Positions 16,875 through 27,700 of a stretch of 64,000 bases of DNA are shown piece after piece. This DNA comes from Tritrichomonas musculus (taxonomy: Eukaryota > Parabasalia > Tritrichomonadida > Tritrichomonadidae): contig JAPFFF010000049.1 of NCBI GenBank assembly GCA_039105265.1, positions 889,501-953,500 on the forward strand, read 5' to 3'. The notes beneath the pieces were generated by a model, which was not told where the DNA came from, searched no databases, and saw nothing but the letters and a program-made list of their open reading frames with translations. The position numbers and the translations under genes are program-made. How positions within the stretch are numbered: the stretch's first letter is position 1; each line of letters starts with the position of its first letter.

Positions 16875-17075
16875 TTAAAAATAAATATATAATTGAATTA
16901 GTTCATAAAGATGAACATTCAACCAATTGAGCATTGAATCAAAATCTTTTTTATCTTCATCTGGAACATCAATTTCTAAATCAATTTCAGCATTTTCAAT
17001 GATTCTTAATAAAACCTTTTCATTAAGTTCTTCAAAATATAAAATGAAAAATTGATAAGCAAGAGTATCAGTCAT
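16875..17075 (-). CDS. Small acidic protein, 66 aa
   Basis: The frame starts MTDTLAYQFFILYFEELNEK and is acidic with alternating hydrophobic residues. It ends in LYELIQLYIYF. In size and style it resembles the 80-aa acidic protein of element A (4269-4511): both carry an I-x-x-A-E/D-I-D-L-E-type helix. Homology is only a suggestion. Confidence 0.4.
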   Translation of the reverse strand: MTDTLAYQFFILYFEELNEKVLLRIIENAEIDLEIDVPDEDKKDFDSMLNWLNVHLYELIQLYIYF

Positions 17076-17167
17076 AATTTAAAAAAAAATAAAATTTATT
17101 TCCGTTAAATAGTCATTTCACAAAATTTTAATTCAAAATTGTCATATCACCAAATCATTTTTTAAAT

Positions 17168-17470
17168 ATGTTCAATAAAGCTGATTATCTAGCAATTTAT
17201 GAAGAATTTGAAGACAAAGGAATTTTTCAAGACGATATTGAAATTGGTTCTTTTCCTAGTTCAAGATATGTTTCTGAAGATGATGTACCTTCAATACTTT
17301 TTGAAGAAATTGAACAACCTGTTCCTAAGAAAACTTCACAAACCCCTGAAAGACCAAAAATAATAATGCCTCAAATTAATCAATCATCTTCTTGGGACAT
17401 CTTAGAAAAACATTTACAAGAAAGTCTCAAATTTGTTCAAGAACAAAAGAAAAAATTTGAATCAAAGTAA
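17168..17470 (+). CDS. Unidentified 100-aa protein
   Basis: The frame starts MFNKADYLAIYEEFEDKGIF, has an acidic N-terminal part, a Pro/Lys-rich middle (PVPKKTSQTPERPKI near residues 57-71) and a C-terminal amphipathic helix. TCACCAAATCATTTTTTAA precedes the ATG. It is convergent with integrase, with 1 base between the stops. The disordered middle with a terminal helix suggests an adaptor or scaffold-type protein. Confidence 0.45.
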   Translation: MFNKADYLAIYEEFEDKGIFQDDIEIGSFPSSRYVSEDDVPSILFEEIEQPVPKKTSQTPERPKIIMPQINQSSSWDILEKHLQESLKFVQEQKKKFESK

Positions 17471-17471
17471 A

Positions 17472-18815
17472 CTAAATCTTACAAATTTTAAATCTAGGTA
17501 CATTTTTTGTTCTTTTTGTTCTTAAATTTTCAACTTTGTATAAACCTTTTGAGAATGAGACAACCATATAAACATCAGGTTCAACATTAACTCTATGTTT
17601 ATTCAATTCAATTTTATCGTTATAAATTTTGACTTTATCTCCTTTATTTAATTGAAAACCTGGTTTATTCATTATATTAAAATTATCTTGCATAATTTTT
17701 CTAACAATAAACGTTTCTAATTCATTATTATTCTGAACATCGAAAGGTGAAACAGAAAAAGTGGCATATTTTGAGAGAGTTGTATGAGGTGCATGATTAT
17801 ATTGAAAAACTAAGTTTTTCATTATTCCTGGTGATAAACTTTTTTCACCTAAATTGAATGCCATATCTCTCAAAGTTCTGATTACTCTATCAATTATTCC
17901 AAGAGAACTATGTAAAGGTTCTGAATCTTTCAATGATTTTCTACCATTTTCTAAATCTTTATTAAAATAAATTCTATCAACATTTGACCATGTTATTCCA
18001 TTTTCTTTGAAAAAGTTCTGAGATTCTTTTGAACAAAAACATTTTTCTGAATCACCAGATAAATTTTCACAAATTAGTCCATCTTTTAGCATCTTTGAAA
18101 AAGTTCTTATAAAAGAATCTGTAGATTTTGAATGGTCTTTTGCAATTAAATCATTGAATACAATTTTATTCATTAATTCAACATATAAATACCTTGTATT
18201 TATATTAATAGCTACCAAATAACATTGTTTTCCATCAAACATTAAATCAATTAACCATGAATTTCTTGGACCAACTTTATGTAATTCAAAATTATCTTTA
18301 TTATATTTAACTGGAAATTGAGTATTTATTATTGAATCTGGTTGAATTTCTAATTCTGGGAATTGTTTATGTAAACTTTTATTTTTTGAATCAGATTTGA
18401 AAGCTATTTTATTAATTTTGAATTCATTATTTTTAACTTTTGAAATTGTTTTTCCAGGTTGAGAATAATATTTATTTAAATAATTTGAATAATCTTCTTC
18501 TTTTGACCAATTCTTAGAAACTTTATCAAATTCTTTTTTTGTTAAAGATTTGTTATCATTTGAATGTCTTTGAACAAAATCATTCAAATATTCATCTTCT
18601 TTTTCTGGCTTCTTCTCAATTTTTGAAGGATGATATTCATTAAATTTATTTTCATAAAAATTATACAATTCATTTTTCATATCATTATCAAAATCCTTTA
18701 ACTTTGAATAATTCATAACTTTATCATAATCTGCTTTATTTTTATGTTTCCAAGAAACAGTATTCAAATAATTTATTGCATCATCAAATTGTTTACTTAA
18801 ATCCTCTTCATTCAT
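17472..18815 (-). CDS. Retrovirus-like (RVE) integrase of element B
   Basis: A 447-aa integrase. About 150 charged N-terminal residues precede the catalytic core: WLIDLM then CYLVAININTRYLYVEL (about residues 187-215), SGDSEKC near 252, and the HSSLGIIDRVIRTLRDM helix near 297-313, then FQYNHAPHTTLSKYA. The C-terminal 60 residues are a basic SH3/chromo-like fold (GDKVKIYND, KGLYKVENL). It would catalyse insertion of element DNA. Its start overlaps the stop of the protein VI-like gene at 18812 by four bases. The frame looks whole. Confidence 0.92.
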   Translation of the reverse strand: MNEEDLSKQFDDAINYLNTVSWKHKNKADYDKVMNYSKLKDFDNDMKNELYNFYENKFNEYHPSKIEKKPEKEDEYLNDFVQRHSNDNKSLTKKEFDKVSKNWSKEEDYSNYLNKYYSQPGKTISKVKNNEFKINKIAFKSDSKNKSLHKQFPELEIQPDSIINTQFPVKYNKDNFELHKVGPRNSWLIDLMFDGKQCYLVAININTRYLYVELMNKIVFNDLIAKDHSKSTDSFIRTFSKMLKDGLICENLSGDSEKCFCSKESQNFFKENGITWSNVDRIYFNKDLENGRKSLKDSEPLHSSLGIIDRVIRTLRDMAFNLGEKSLSPGIMKNLVFQYNHAPHTTLSKYATFSVSPFDVQNNNELETFIVRKIMQDNFNIMNKPGFQLNKGDKVKIYNDKIELNKHRVNVEPDVYMVVSFSKGLYKVENLRTKRTKNVPRFKICKI

Positions 18816-18979
18816 TTAGGTATTTTTAATTTTCCAATATTTTGAATTAATTGTCTTCTATTGAATTCAGGTGTTTCAGGTATTTGAGCTTTAGGTATTG
18901 GATTCATAATTGAATGAGTTTGAGGTCTTTTCCAATGACCGAGTGTTGAAATTTTCTTAAACCAAGTTCCAAATGACAT
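18812..18979 (-). CDS. Short protein VI-like protein, 55 aa
   Basis: The frame starts MSFGTWFKKISTLGHWKRPQ, matching the start pattern of MAFGSWFKNITKK (element C, 54350) and MGFGHFFKMISKF (34459), and ends in a Pro-rich tail with RRQLIQNIGKLKI. Its TGA overlaps the ATG of integrase, so the two may be translated from one transcript. It is shorter than its relatives and may be a duplicate reduced to the N-terminal motif. Confidence 0.5.
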   Translation of the reverse strand: MSFGTWFKKISTLGHWKRPQTHSIMNPIPKAQIPETPEFNRRQLIQNIGKLKIPK

Positions 18980-19013
18980 TTATTTTTGAATAGAAAAAAA
19001 ATCAATTGAAAAT

Positions 19014-19265
19014 TTATTCTGGGTCATAACCAATATCAGCTTCTTCAGAAACGTTTCCAATTGGGTCAAATTTAATATAACCATCTCCTCCTAAATACTT
19101 TGCAACTGGATTGTTAGAGTTATCAAATTTTGGTATCTTTTTAGAAATTTCACCAACTATTGGAATTTTGTCTGCTATTGATTTTGCTTTATTCCAACCA
19201 TATTTGAATCCATTTGCAAAATCTTTGAAAAAATTCTTTATTTTTCCCCATTTTCCAAAAGCCAT
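19014..19265 (-). CDS. Protein VI-like amphipathic protein, 83 aa
   Basis: The frame starts MAFGKWGKIKNFFKDFANGF, a basic amphipathic helix, followed by a Lys/Ile-rich segment and an acidic Gly/Asp-rich tail. It belongs to the same small family as 18812, 34459 and 54350, thought from context to be membrane-active minor capsid proteins. Its 5' side abuts the 30-bp minisatellite at 19277, which therefore occupies its promoter region. Confidence 0.5.
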   Translation of the reverse strand: MAFGKWGKIKNFFKDFANGFKYGWNKAKSIADKIPIVGEISKKIPKFDNSNNPVAKYLGGDGYIKFDPIGNVSEEADIGYDPE

Positions 19266-19276
19266 TTTTATTTGAA

Positions 19277-19875
19277 CAAAAAAGCTGAGTTGTCAAATGA
19301 GTTGAAAGGAAAAGTAGAAATGACAAATGAATTGAAAGGAAAAGTAGAATTGTCAAATAAATTGAAAGGAAAAGTAGAATTGTCAAATGAGTTGAACAAA
19401 AAAGTTGAGTTGTCAAATGAGTTGAAAGGAAAAGTAGAATTGTCAAATGAATTGAACAAAAAAGTAGAAATGACAAATGAGTTGAAAGGAAAAGTAGAAT
19501 TGTCAAATGAGTTGAACAAAAAAGTTGAGTTGTCAAATGAGTTGAAAGGAAAAGTTGAAATGACAAATGAGTTGAAAGGAAAAGTAGAATTGTCAAATGA
19601 ATTGAACAAAAAAGTAGAAATGACAAATGAGTTGAAAGGAAAAGTAGAATTGTCAAATGAGTTGAACAAAAAAGTTGAGTTGTCAAATGAGTTGAAAGGA
19701 AAAGTTGAAATGACAAATGAGTTGAAAGGAAAAGTAGAATTGTCAAATGAATTGAACAAAAAAGTAGAAATGACAAATGAGTTGAAAGGAAAAGTTGAGT
19801 TGTCAAATGAATTGAACAAAAAAGTTGAGTTGTCAAATGAATTGAACAAAAAAGTTGAGTTGTCAAATGAGTTGA
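19277..19875 (+). repeat. 30-bp minisatellite, 20 units
   Basis: Twenty tandem 30-bp units. Read on the plus strand each encodes ten residues of the type VELSNELKGK, VELSNELNKK or VEMTNELKGK. The variant order shows a five-unit (150-bp) higher-order period: units 8-12 repeat as units 13-17. The array is open in several frames on both strands, because the unit length is a multiple of three. An ATG-started plus-strand frame runs from about 19320 to 19904, which would give a Lys/Glu-rich helical repeat protein. Whether it is translated is not decidable here. Confidence 0.9.
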
Positions 19876-20190
19876 GAAGTTATTTGTCTTCCGAAATTGT
19901 TTAGCACAATGATTGAGAAGTTAATTGTCTTCCGAAATTGTTTAGCACAATGATTGAGAAGTTAATTGTCTTTCGAAATTGTTTAGCACAACTATTGAGA
20001 AGTTATTTGTCTTTCGAAATTGTTTAGCACAATGATTGAGAAGTTATTTGTCTTCCGCTATTAATCTATTGAATGGATTGAGAAGTTAATTGTTTCCCGC
20101 TATTAATCTATTGAATGGATTTCTATTGGAGAATTTGGTCGGACAATTTATTTATTCAATTTTCTATTGGAGAATTTGGTCGGACAAATT
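19872..20190. repeat. Chain of 41-42 bp tandem repeats with shared halves
   Basis: No clear gene. Four units of GAGAAGTTATTTGTCTTCCG plus AAATTGTTTAGCACAATGATT (41 bp) follow the minisatellite. Two units then keep the first half but switch to CTATTAATCTATTGAATGGATT, and two units of TCTATTGGAGAATTTGGTCG follow. Each block shares one half with its neighbour. The last block runs into the region before the gene at 20254. Confidence 0.85.
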
Positions 20191-20253
20191 TTATCCTTCG
20201 ATGAAATTAGCGAGAAGCAAAAATTATTCCAATCACTTCATTTTTTAATTCCG

Positions 20254-21462
20254 ATGTTCCCAAACAACATGACCCAAGAAAACAACAATGGCTCCACAAT
20301 TTTCAGTTCCAGTTCAAGTTCCAGTTCCAGTTCCAGTTCAGAAAAGCCATTGTTGACAAGTACAGAAAAAGTTCCTAAAGGTAGAGATTTCCATGCTCAA
20401 GTTATGAAACAAGTTGAAAATAGAAAAGTATTGAATTCCAAAGCCCAAGAAGTAGCAAAATCCGTTCCAGAACCGTTTCAGAGACAAGAATTCGTTCCAT
20501 TGAAAGTTCCACAAAGAATTATTGAACCAAATGTAGTATTCAGTCCAAGTGATATCAAAGGTGTGAAAAATCCAATTATACTCAGAAAATGTTCAGGTAA
20601 AAGGTTCCAAAGTTGTGATGAATTCAAAGAAAAAGTTCAGTTATATTTCAGTAATCTTGAAAAAGAAGGTCCCATGATTAAAGATGAATACGTTTATTTG
20701 ATAACTTACCTGAACAAAATTGTTAAAGAAGAAGTAGTCAATGGAACAATTGAAGGAGCTCAAATGTACCCTTTGCTAGACAATTGCCAAATTATGGTCG
20801 ATTCATTTGAAGGAAAACTATTCGATGAAAGACAAAAGCACTCAAACCACATTGGAAATCTCTGGAAATACGTTTTTGGATTAGTGATTCAATCCGTTTC
20901 TGTTTTCTATTACAAGAATATTTGTCTCAGCAAAAGAGGTAAAGAATTCATGAATCTGCTCTCAAAAGAAGTTTCAATGAGATTCATGAATTTTGATAAC
21001 GACGAAGACCTAACGGATTGGAATTTCACAATGTCTCTCCCAGTTCCACAAAAAGTTCTCCCAGTTCCACAAATTAGTCCAAAAGAGAATGAAGAAGAAG
21101 TTCTCAATGCTACCAAACAACTTCAATCCCAAAATGAAGAAGCTGAGAAAAAAGTGGTTCAACAAAAAGAAGTTGTGGAAGAGGCAAAGAAAACCAAGAA
21201 CGAATTGTTGGATATGGTGAAAAAATTGACCAAGATAATTCATTCAAATCCAAATTTGATGAAAGAAAATGAAAAAGAGCTCAGAATCCAAGTTCAAGGA
21301 TTGAATGATGAAATATCCAACTTTGAGAACGGTATTCAAGACTTGAAGAACCAAATTGAACTCAAGAGAAGAGAAATTGAAGACCGAAAGAAGAAGATTC
21401 AAGAGATTCAAGGAAATCTTTCTCAGCTCCAACAAATCTTCAATATCTTGAATCAAACTTAA
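20254..21462 (+). CDS. Ser-rich, coiled-coil protein of unknown function
   Basis: About 402 aa from the first ATG (MFPNNMTQENNNGSTI). The open frame continues upstream without an ATG into the repeat zone. Features: a run of about 12 Ser near residues 20-32, a disordered Pro/Lys region, a central ordered domain of about 150 residues (DEFKEKVQLYFSNLEKEG to SKEVSMRFMNF) and a C-terminal coiled coil of about 120 residues. Asparagine-rich bias is weaker than in the giant gene that follows. The two genes are adjacent and may act together. No family is recognised. Confidence 0.6.
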   Translation: MFPNNMTQENNNGSTIFSSSSSSSSSSSSEKPLLTSTEKVPKGRDFHAQVMKQVENRKVLNSKAQEVAKSVPEPFQRQEFVPLKVPQRIIEPNVVFSPSDIKGVKNPIILRKCSGKRFQSCDEFKEKVQLYFSNLEKEGPMIKDEYVYLITYLNKIVKEEVVNGTIEGAQMYPLLDNCQIMVDSFEGKLFDERQKHSNHIGNLWKYVFGLVIQSVSVFYYKNICLSKRGKEFMNLLSKEVSMRFMNFDNDEDLTDWNFTMSLPVPQKVLPVPQISPKENEEEVLNATKQLQSQNEEAEKKVVQQKEVVEEAKKTKNELLDMVKKLTKIIHSNPNLMKENEKELRIQVQGLNDEISNFENGIQDLKNQIELKRREIEDRKKKIQEIQGNLSQLQQIFNILNQT

Positions 21463-21719
21463 TTAATAATTTTTCTCAAGCTAATCAATTTTTAGATAAA
21501 TCAATAAATTATATAAAACAATGTTCTCAATTCGAAAAAGAAATAAGAGAAACTTATTCAGTAGAAGAATTGAAATCTGACAATTTTTTAATTACTTTTG
21601 CTGCTTGGTCAATTTATCAAAATGAACCAACAAATATAATTAAATACTTTATTGCATTCCTTCTTTACAAAAAATATTGTGAAGCTTTTCAACCTTCTCA
21701 AAAAATTCCTTTTCAAGAT

Positions 21720-24700
21720 ATGGTTCTTTCACACAATAATAGTTTTGATGATTTAATTCAATTTTTCATTAATGAATTTAATAGAAATGGTATTAATGTT
21801 TCAACTCAAAATTCAAATTTGATTAAAAATTATTATTCAAATTTTAATAATTCAACTTCAATTAATAATATTTTGAATAATAGAGGTTCTCATATTACTG
21901 CTCAAGAAGTAATTGTTCAACCAAAAAAGAGAAATTCAAGGAAAATTCAATTATTAAGTATTGATTCACCACCTCCTCAAGACCCAATGATTTTACTACA
22001 ACAAATGAAATCATATATTGAATTAGTTTGGTATTATGGAAATAAAGATGAACAACCCACTCAAATTGATATATATTTGAATTCAAATCAAGGTTCTCCA
22101 CAAGAAAAATTTAATGTTATCCAAAATATTTATTCAACTTTCAAAAAATGGGAAAATATTCAAATAAAAGATGATAATATCGATATTTCAGGGGCTGAAA
22201 CTGATAAAATTCGGAAGTTCCGTGAATATTGTGATTATTTGAGTTTCAGTATGAAAAGTTTTAATATGATGAATATCAATTCTGATAAGATTTCAATTAT
22301 AGATTGTTTTATCAAATTTGGTAATCTTGATAATGCTTACAATCAAATTGAATTATTTAATCAATATATTTCTCAACCTCGTATGAATGAAAATCTCTCA
22401 AATATGTATCAAGTTCTTCAGAAATATTTCAATGATGATGATAAAATTGGTGATATTTTCTGGAATTATTGCCCAGATATGACACAATTATCAAAATTAT
22501 TAAATTCTGTATCCACAATTTTATCCGATGAACAACTTTGCTCTCAAACAGGTCAATTATTTATATTTTACAATTCAAATTTAACTCCACCAATTTCATT
22601 TTTTGCAATGTTGAATCGATTTCAAAATATTCAAACTGTTTGGAATGAAATTGCAAAAAAATTCAATACCACTCCAAATGAATTATTGAATAGAATTCAA
22701 CATCAAACTCAAGAAAATCAACAAATTGCTTCTGACCAACAAACAATTCAAAATTCAAATAATCCTTTGGATGTTCAAAATCTTTTGAATCATCATCCAA
22801 CTCAACCAATTCAAAATATTCAACCAGTTTCTCAACCAACTCAACAACCAACTCAACCAACTCAACAACCAACTTCTAATTCAGAGAATTGGGAAATACA
22901 AAATTTATCAAGAGATTGGTCAATTTTTCAAAGTAAAAAACGAGAACTTTTTTCTGAAGCTGTTTCATTATTTGGTCGAATTTATTCTGCTCAATCAAAT
23001 AATCAAATTCAAGATGAAAATGAATATTATCTTGTAATGATTGATGAGTTTAGAAATTTAATTCCAGAACTTGTAAATATGACTTTTTGGTCTGATGCAC
23101 ATCAAATTTTTGAAGATGATTTGTTAGGTTATAATAGATTTGTTAAATTATTCCCAATTGCAGTTTTATTCAATATATTAGTTTCAAACCCTCAACAAGT
23201 TTTCACAACAAAAACAATTCAACAATTATTTTCACAAAATGATTCAATTTCAGATGAAAGTCTATTTCATGCATATTCTGTAATTGCAAGATATTATGAG
23301 TCATTAATTCAAAATAATCCAATTTCTCAAGTCAATACGTTAATGTCAGAAACTCAAAAAGATTATAAAAATTCTTGGAAAGATGTTTTTATCAAAATTA
23401 ATCAACGTTGTCAAAATGCAATTTTACCTGAAAGTAATCCACAAACAAATCAACAAGTTATGAATTCAATTGAAAATAATCAACAACAACAACAACAACA
23501 ACAAACAATTTTTTCTGAAAAAGATTTCAAATGGATTATTGAATATAGTTATTCAATGTATTCAATGAATATGAAATTTCCAAATAGAATCATTGAAAAA
23601 TTATGTGATGATTATTATCAATTTTATCAAGAATATAATAACAAATTTGAAGGAAATGAAGACCCTTTACAAACAAAAGAACAAATAAATGGTCGATTTG
23701 GTGGTGATATTCATTCAATTCCAAGTTATTTATTATCTTATCCAATAGTTAAATTTTTGAATAAATTATTTGCAAATTCAGGACCAAGTGTTTTAGATTT
23801 TTCAAGCCATTTATTTGATTTGAAAGATTGGATTTGTCAATTAAATAATGAAATTTTGTTTTATTATTTTCATATCAAAAATAATCAACCACTTTTTTCA
23901 GATTATTCACAATTACAACAAGCAACAAATACTAAAAAAGGTGAATCAAATTCTGAACAATTTTATCTTTCACAAATTAATGAATATAAAACTCTCAATA
24001 ATATTGCAGATATTGCACCTTTTCGAACTGAATTATCACAAGAAGAAAGAAATCAATTAGGTCAAAATCCTTTGCCATACACAAATAATTTCTTAAGACA
24101 ATTCCAACCACAACAAAATCCAATATCAAATGTTGTTTCTCAACCAATTTTGAAAACTAAATCACAAGCACCAAAAGAAAACCCAGAAAATTCAGTTCCT
24201 TTACAGAATGTCAAAATTCATAATTTGGTTAAAGATTCAATTGAAAAAGCTGTTTTATCAAAATATCCTTCAACAACAATTAAAAATCCTCTTGTTCCTT
24301 CTACAAAATCAAATGGTGTTATGAGTGTTCCTGTTAAAAATTCAACTTTTGAGATAACTAAACAAAATACAATAAATGAATTTAAAAATGAAAATTCTTG
24401 GTTTTCACAACTTTCAAAAATTGATGATAAAGTTAATTCAATTACTTCTGAAAGTGATTTAAATAATTTTTTAAATGATTTATCAAATTCACATGTTAGA
24501 CTTATTAGAACTGAACAAATATTATCAGATTATCAAACTGCTTATCCTGATGTTCCTTTCAATATTGATGCAATTAAATTTTGGATGCTACAAGGTACTG
24601 AAAATGATTTGACAAAATATTGTGAAAATACAGTTTCACAATATTATGAAAAAGAATATAATAAAATTGTTGAAGATTTGAGAGCTTTATCAAATACAGA

Positions 24701-27700
24701 TGCAGTTAATTATGCAGAACAATGGAAACAAAAAAGAGATTCAGGTAAAAATCCTAAACAAATTTATTATGAATTGAGACAACTTTTTGATGAAAAAATA
24801 AAAGATAAAAAATCATTGGATTCTCTCAAAGTTGGTTTTCTTGGTAGAATTAATTCAAAATATGGTACAAATATTTCAATAACTGAATTATTACCTTATA
24901 ATACAAAAGATGAATATGAAAATTATGTTTTCAAATATTTGTATGATATCAATAAAGATAAAATCAAAACAGTATTGAATGCAATTCGAAATTTATTAGG
25001 TGAAAATGATTCAAATTATCAAGAATTAAATAATGATTTTCAAAATTTTGAAGTTTCATCATTTATTAATGAAGCTGCAGTTGAAAATATTAAAAGTTTT
25101 TATGATTCCATTCAAAATAAATTAACTAAATTTAAATCAAATTCAACTTCTAAAAATGCAGCTATTGAAAATTTAAGAAGAAGATATCAAAATACTGATT
25201 TAACAAATGATGATTTGAAAAATATTCAACAAAAAGATTTAGATGATTATTTCAAAGCTTATTCAACATTAAAAGAATATAATGATGAATTAAATTCAAA
25301 TATTGAACTTGATGATTTTTTACCTCAACAAAGTTATCAACAAAAATATTGGTATATGAAAGCAATGATTGAAATTCATAAATATTTGATTAAAACAAAA
25401 CAACCTGCTTCTGAAACAAATTGCAGTGAATTTAAAAATCAACAAAATTCTCAAGGAAAAGATGATAAACAAATTTTTGAAGAATATACAAAATTAAATG
25501 GTGATGAAGATACAAAAAAGAAAGTATTTGAAACGACAAAACTTCAATTATTAACTCAAAATGCAGAAATTTATAAAAAATATCAACAATATATTGATTC
25601 TCTTGATAGTGTTGATTTAATATCAAGATTTTTCAAAGTAATTCAAAAATTAACTGCTTTACAACAACAAGACAATTTTTATAATTCATTATCTTTTGAA
25701 TATTTAAACAATTTTATTAGCGCTAGTTCTCAAGGTGAAAATATAAATCTATTAGATAGATTGGTAAGAATTGAATTTGTATTAGATTATTTACCAAAAG
25801 TTAGAGAAAAACATAAATTGAAAAAAGAATATCCATCAATAGATGATTTATTAACTGAAATTCCAACTGTAAAATTAGATGAATTAAATGATGAAATTGA
25901 AGAATCAAAAACATTGAATGCAAATACAAAAGCAGCTCGTGAAACATTAATTCAAAAATTTATGACTGAACATCCAGATGATTATGATGCTTCTGAAGTT
26001 CAGAAAATTAAAGATTTGAATGATTTAAAAATTTATTTTCAAATTATTCCAACTTTGAATAAATTCAATCATGCTTTTTCTGAAGACACTCCAAAAAGTT
26101 GGGAAACATTTACAACAATTGGACCAAATGGTAAAAAAATGTTAGATGATATTAATCTTGAATATATTGATACATTGAGATTATTTAAAAAGTGGAAAGA
26201 ACTTCAAAATGCTGAAGAACTTGAAGACGGTACAAGACATGTTGTTGAAACTTTACTTGAAAATTCACATTTAATTAATACCAATCAAAATGAAAATCGT
26301 CAATCTCAATTTCATATGCTTCATGAAAATTTGAAACAATGGATTCAACAACAAGAAAATAGTAATCAAAATGAATCAACTTTCAGAAGTTCAATTGATA
26401 CAAAATTGAAAGAACAAGGTATTAATAATAATTCTAATGATATGAGTAAAGTTAAATTCAATGATTTACAAGATTATTATGATTTTATGGTTGCTGCTTC
26501 AAAATTCAATAATTATTTCAATTCAACTTATGAAACTCCTTCAAAATTCATTAATCATCCAAATAAAAAGTTATTTGTATTAAAAGTTTCAACATTTCCA
26601 AAAATTGATGAATTTTTAAGTTTGAATGACCCTGAAAATTATAAAACTGCAAATGGATTTGAAAATAATAAATCAAAAATTGAAGAAAAATTCAAAGAAT
26701 TTCAAAATAAATATCATGATAATTTATTACAAAATATTGAAAATGAAATAAATCAATTAAAATCTTCTACTGAAAAATATAAAGAAAATGCCAAAAATAT
26801 AATTGAAACTTTTATGGCTCAAAATCAAAATAAAATTAATATTTCTATGAAAATTATTGATAAATATAACAATATCACTGATTTACAAAAATATTTAAAT
26901 AAAGAAGCTGAAAAATATTGGAAAGATAAAATTAATGCAAATATTGATGTTTATAACACTTTGTTTGGTGTTAGTTTGAATTTTCAAACATTAAAACAAC
27001 AATATGGTACAAATTATCAAGAATTCTATAATTCAATGATTCAGAATATTCAAGAAGAAACAACAAGACAAATTCAATTATATATGAAAGATATTAACAT
27101 TGAATTAAAAGCTTATAAAAATGCAAATCCTTCTTCAACAAAATATGATGGTATTGAAAAATTTGAATCACCTGATTTTACAAATGAAAATATGAGTGAA
27201 GAAGAAAAAAATAGGAAAATTCAAGAAATTAAAGAAAATTTCAAAAAGTTTGGAAATTTTGAAGATAGATTTTATAAATTAAAAATTGAGAATAATTTAA
27301 ATGAATATAATAGATGGTATAATCGTTGGACACCAAAAGGTAAAAAACCGTTATTTACTGATACTTTAGAAACTTTATTACAAAGACATCCAAAATTGTA
27401 TGATTGTTATTTACATGTTTTAGTTTCATCAAAAATTGTTGAATATAATGATACAAAAAGAGCAAATGAAGAAGAAATGACATTAGAAAAGTTGAAAATT
27501 CAATTCCCAGCATCAAATTCTGAAGAACGTAAAAATCAACCTGAATTAATGAATAATTATTTGCAAACAGAAATTGATAAAATGTCAAAAGAAAAGAAAA
27601 CGGATTCTTATGAAAAAATTATTAAAGATTACAATTTAGATAATGTTTCTGTAGAAGAATTGAAAAAATTAGGTGAGACACCTAAAATTGCAAAATTTAA

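Noticed and set aside
19189-19866. Minus-strand frames of 193-225 aa across the minisatellite
   Set aside because: The 30-bp unit lacks stops in several frames, so these are by-products of the repeat. One also runs into the frame of the protein VI-like gene.
19277-20190. CRISPR array
   Set aside because: Units are contiguous without unique spacers, the setting is eukaryotic-type, and there are no cas genes.
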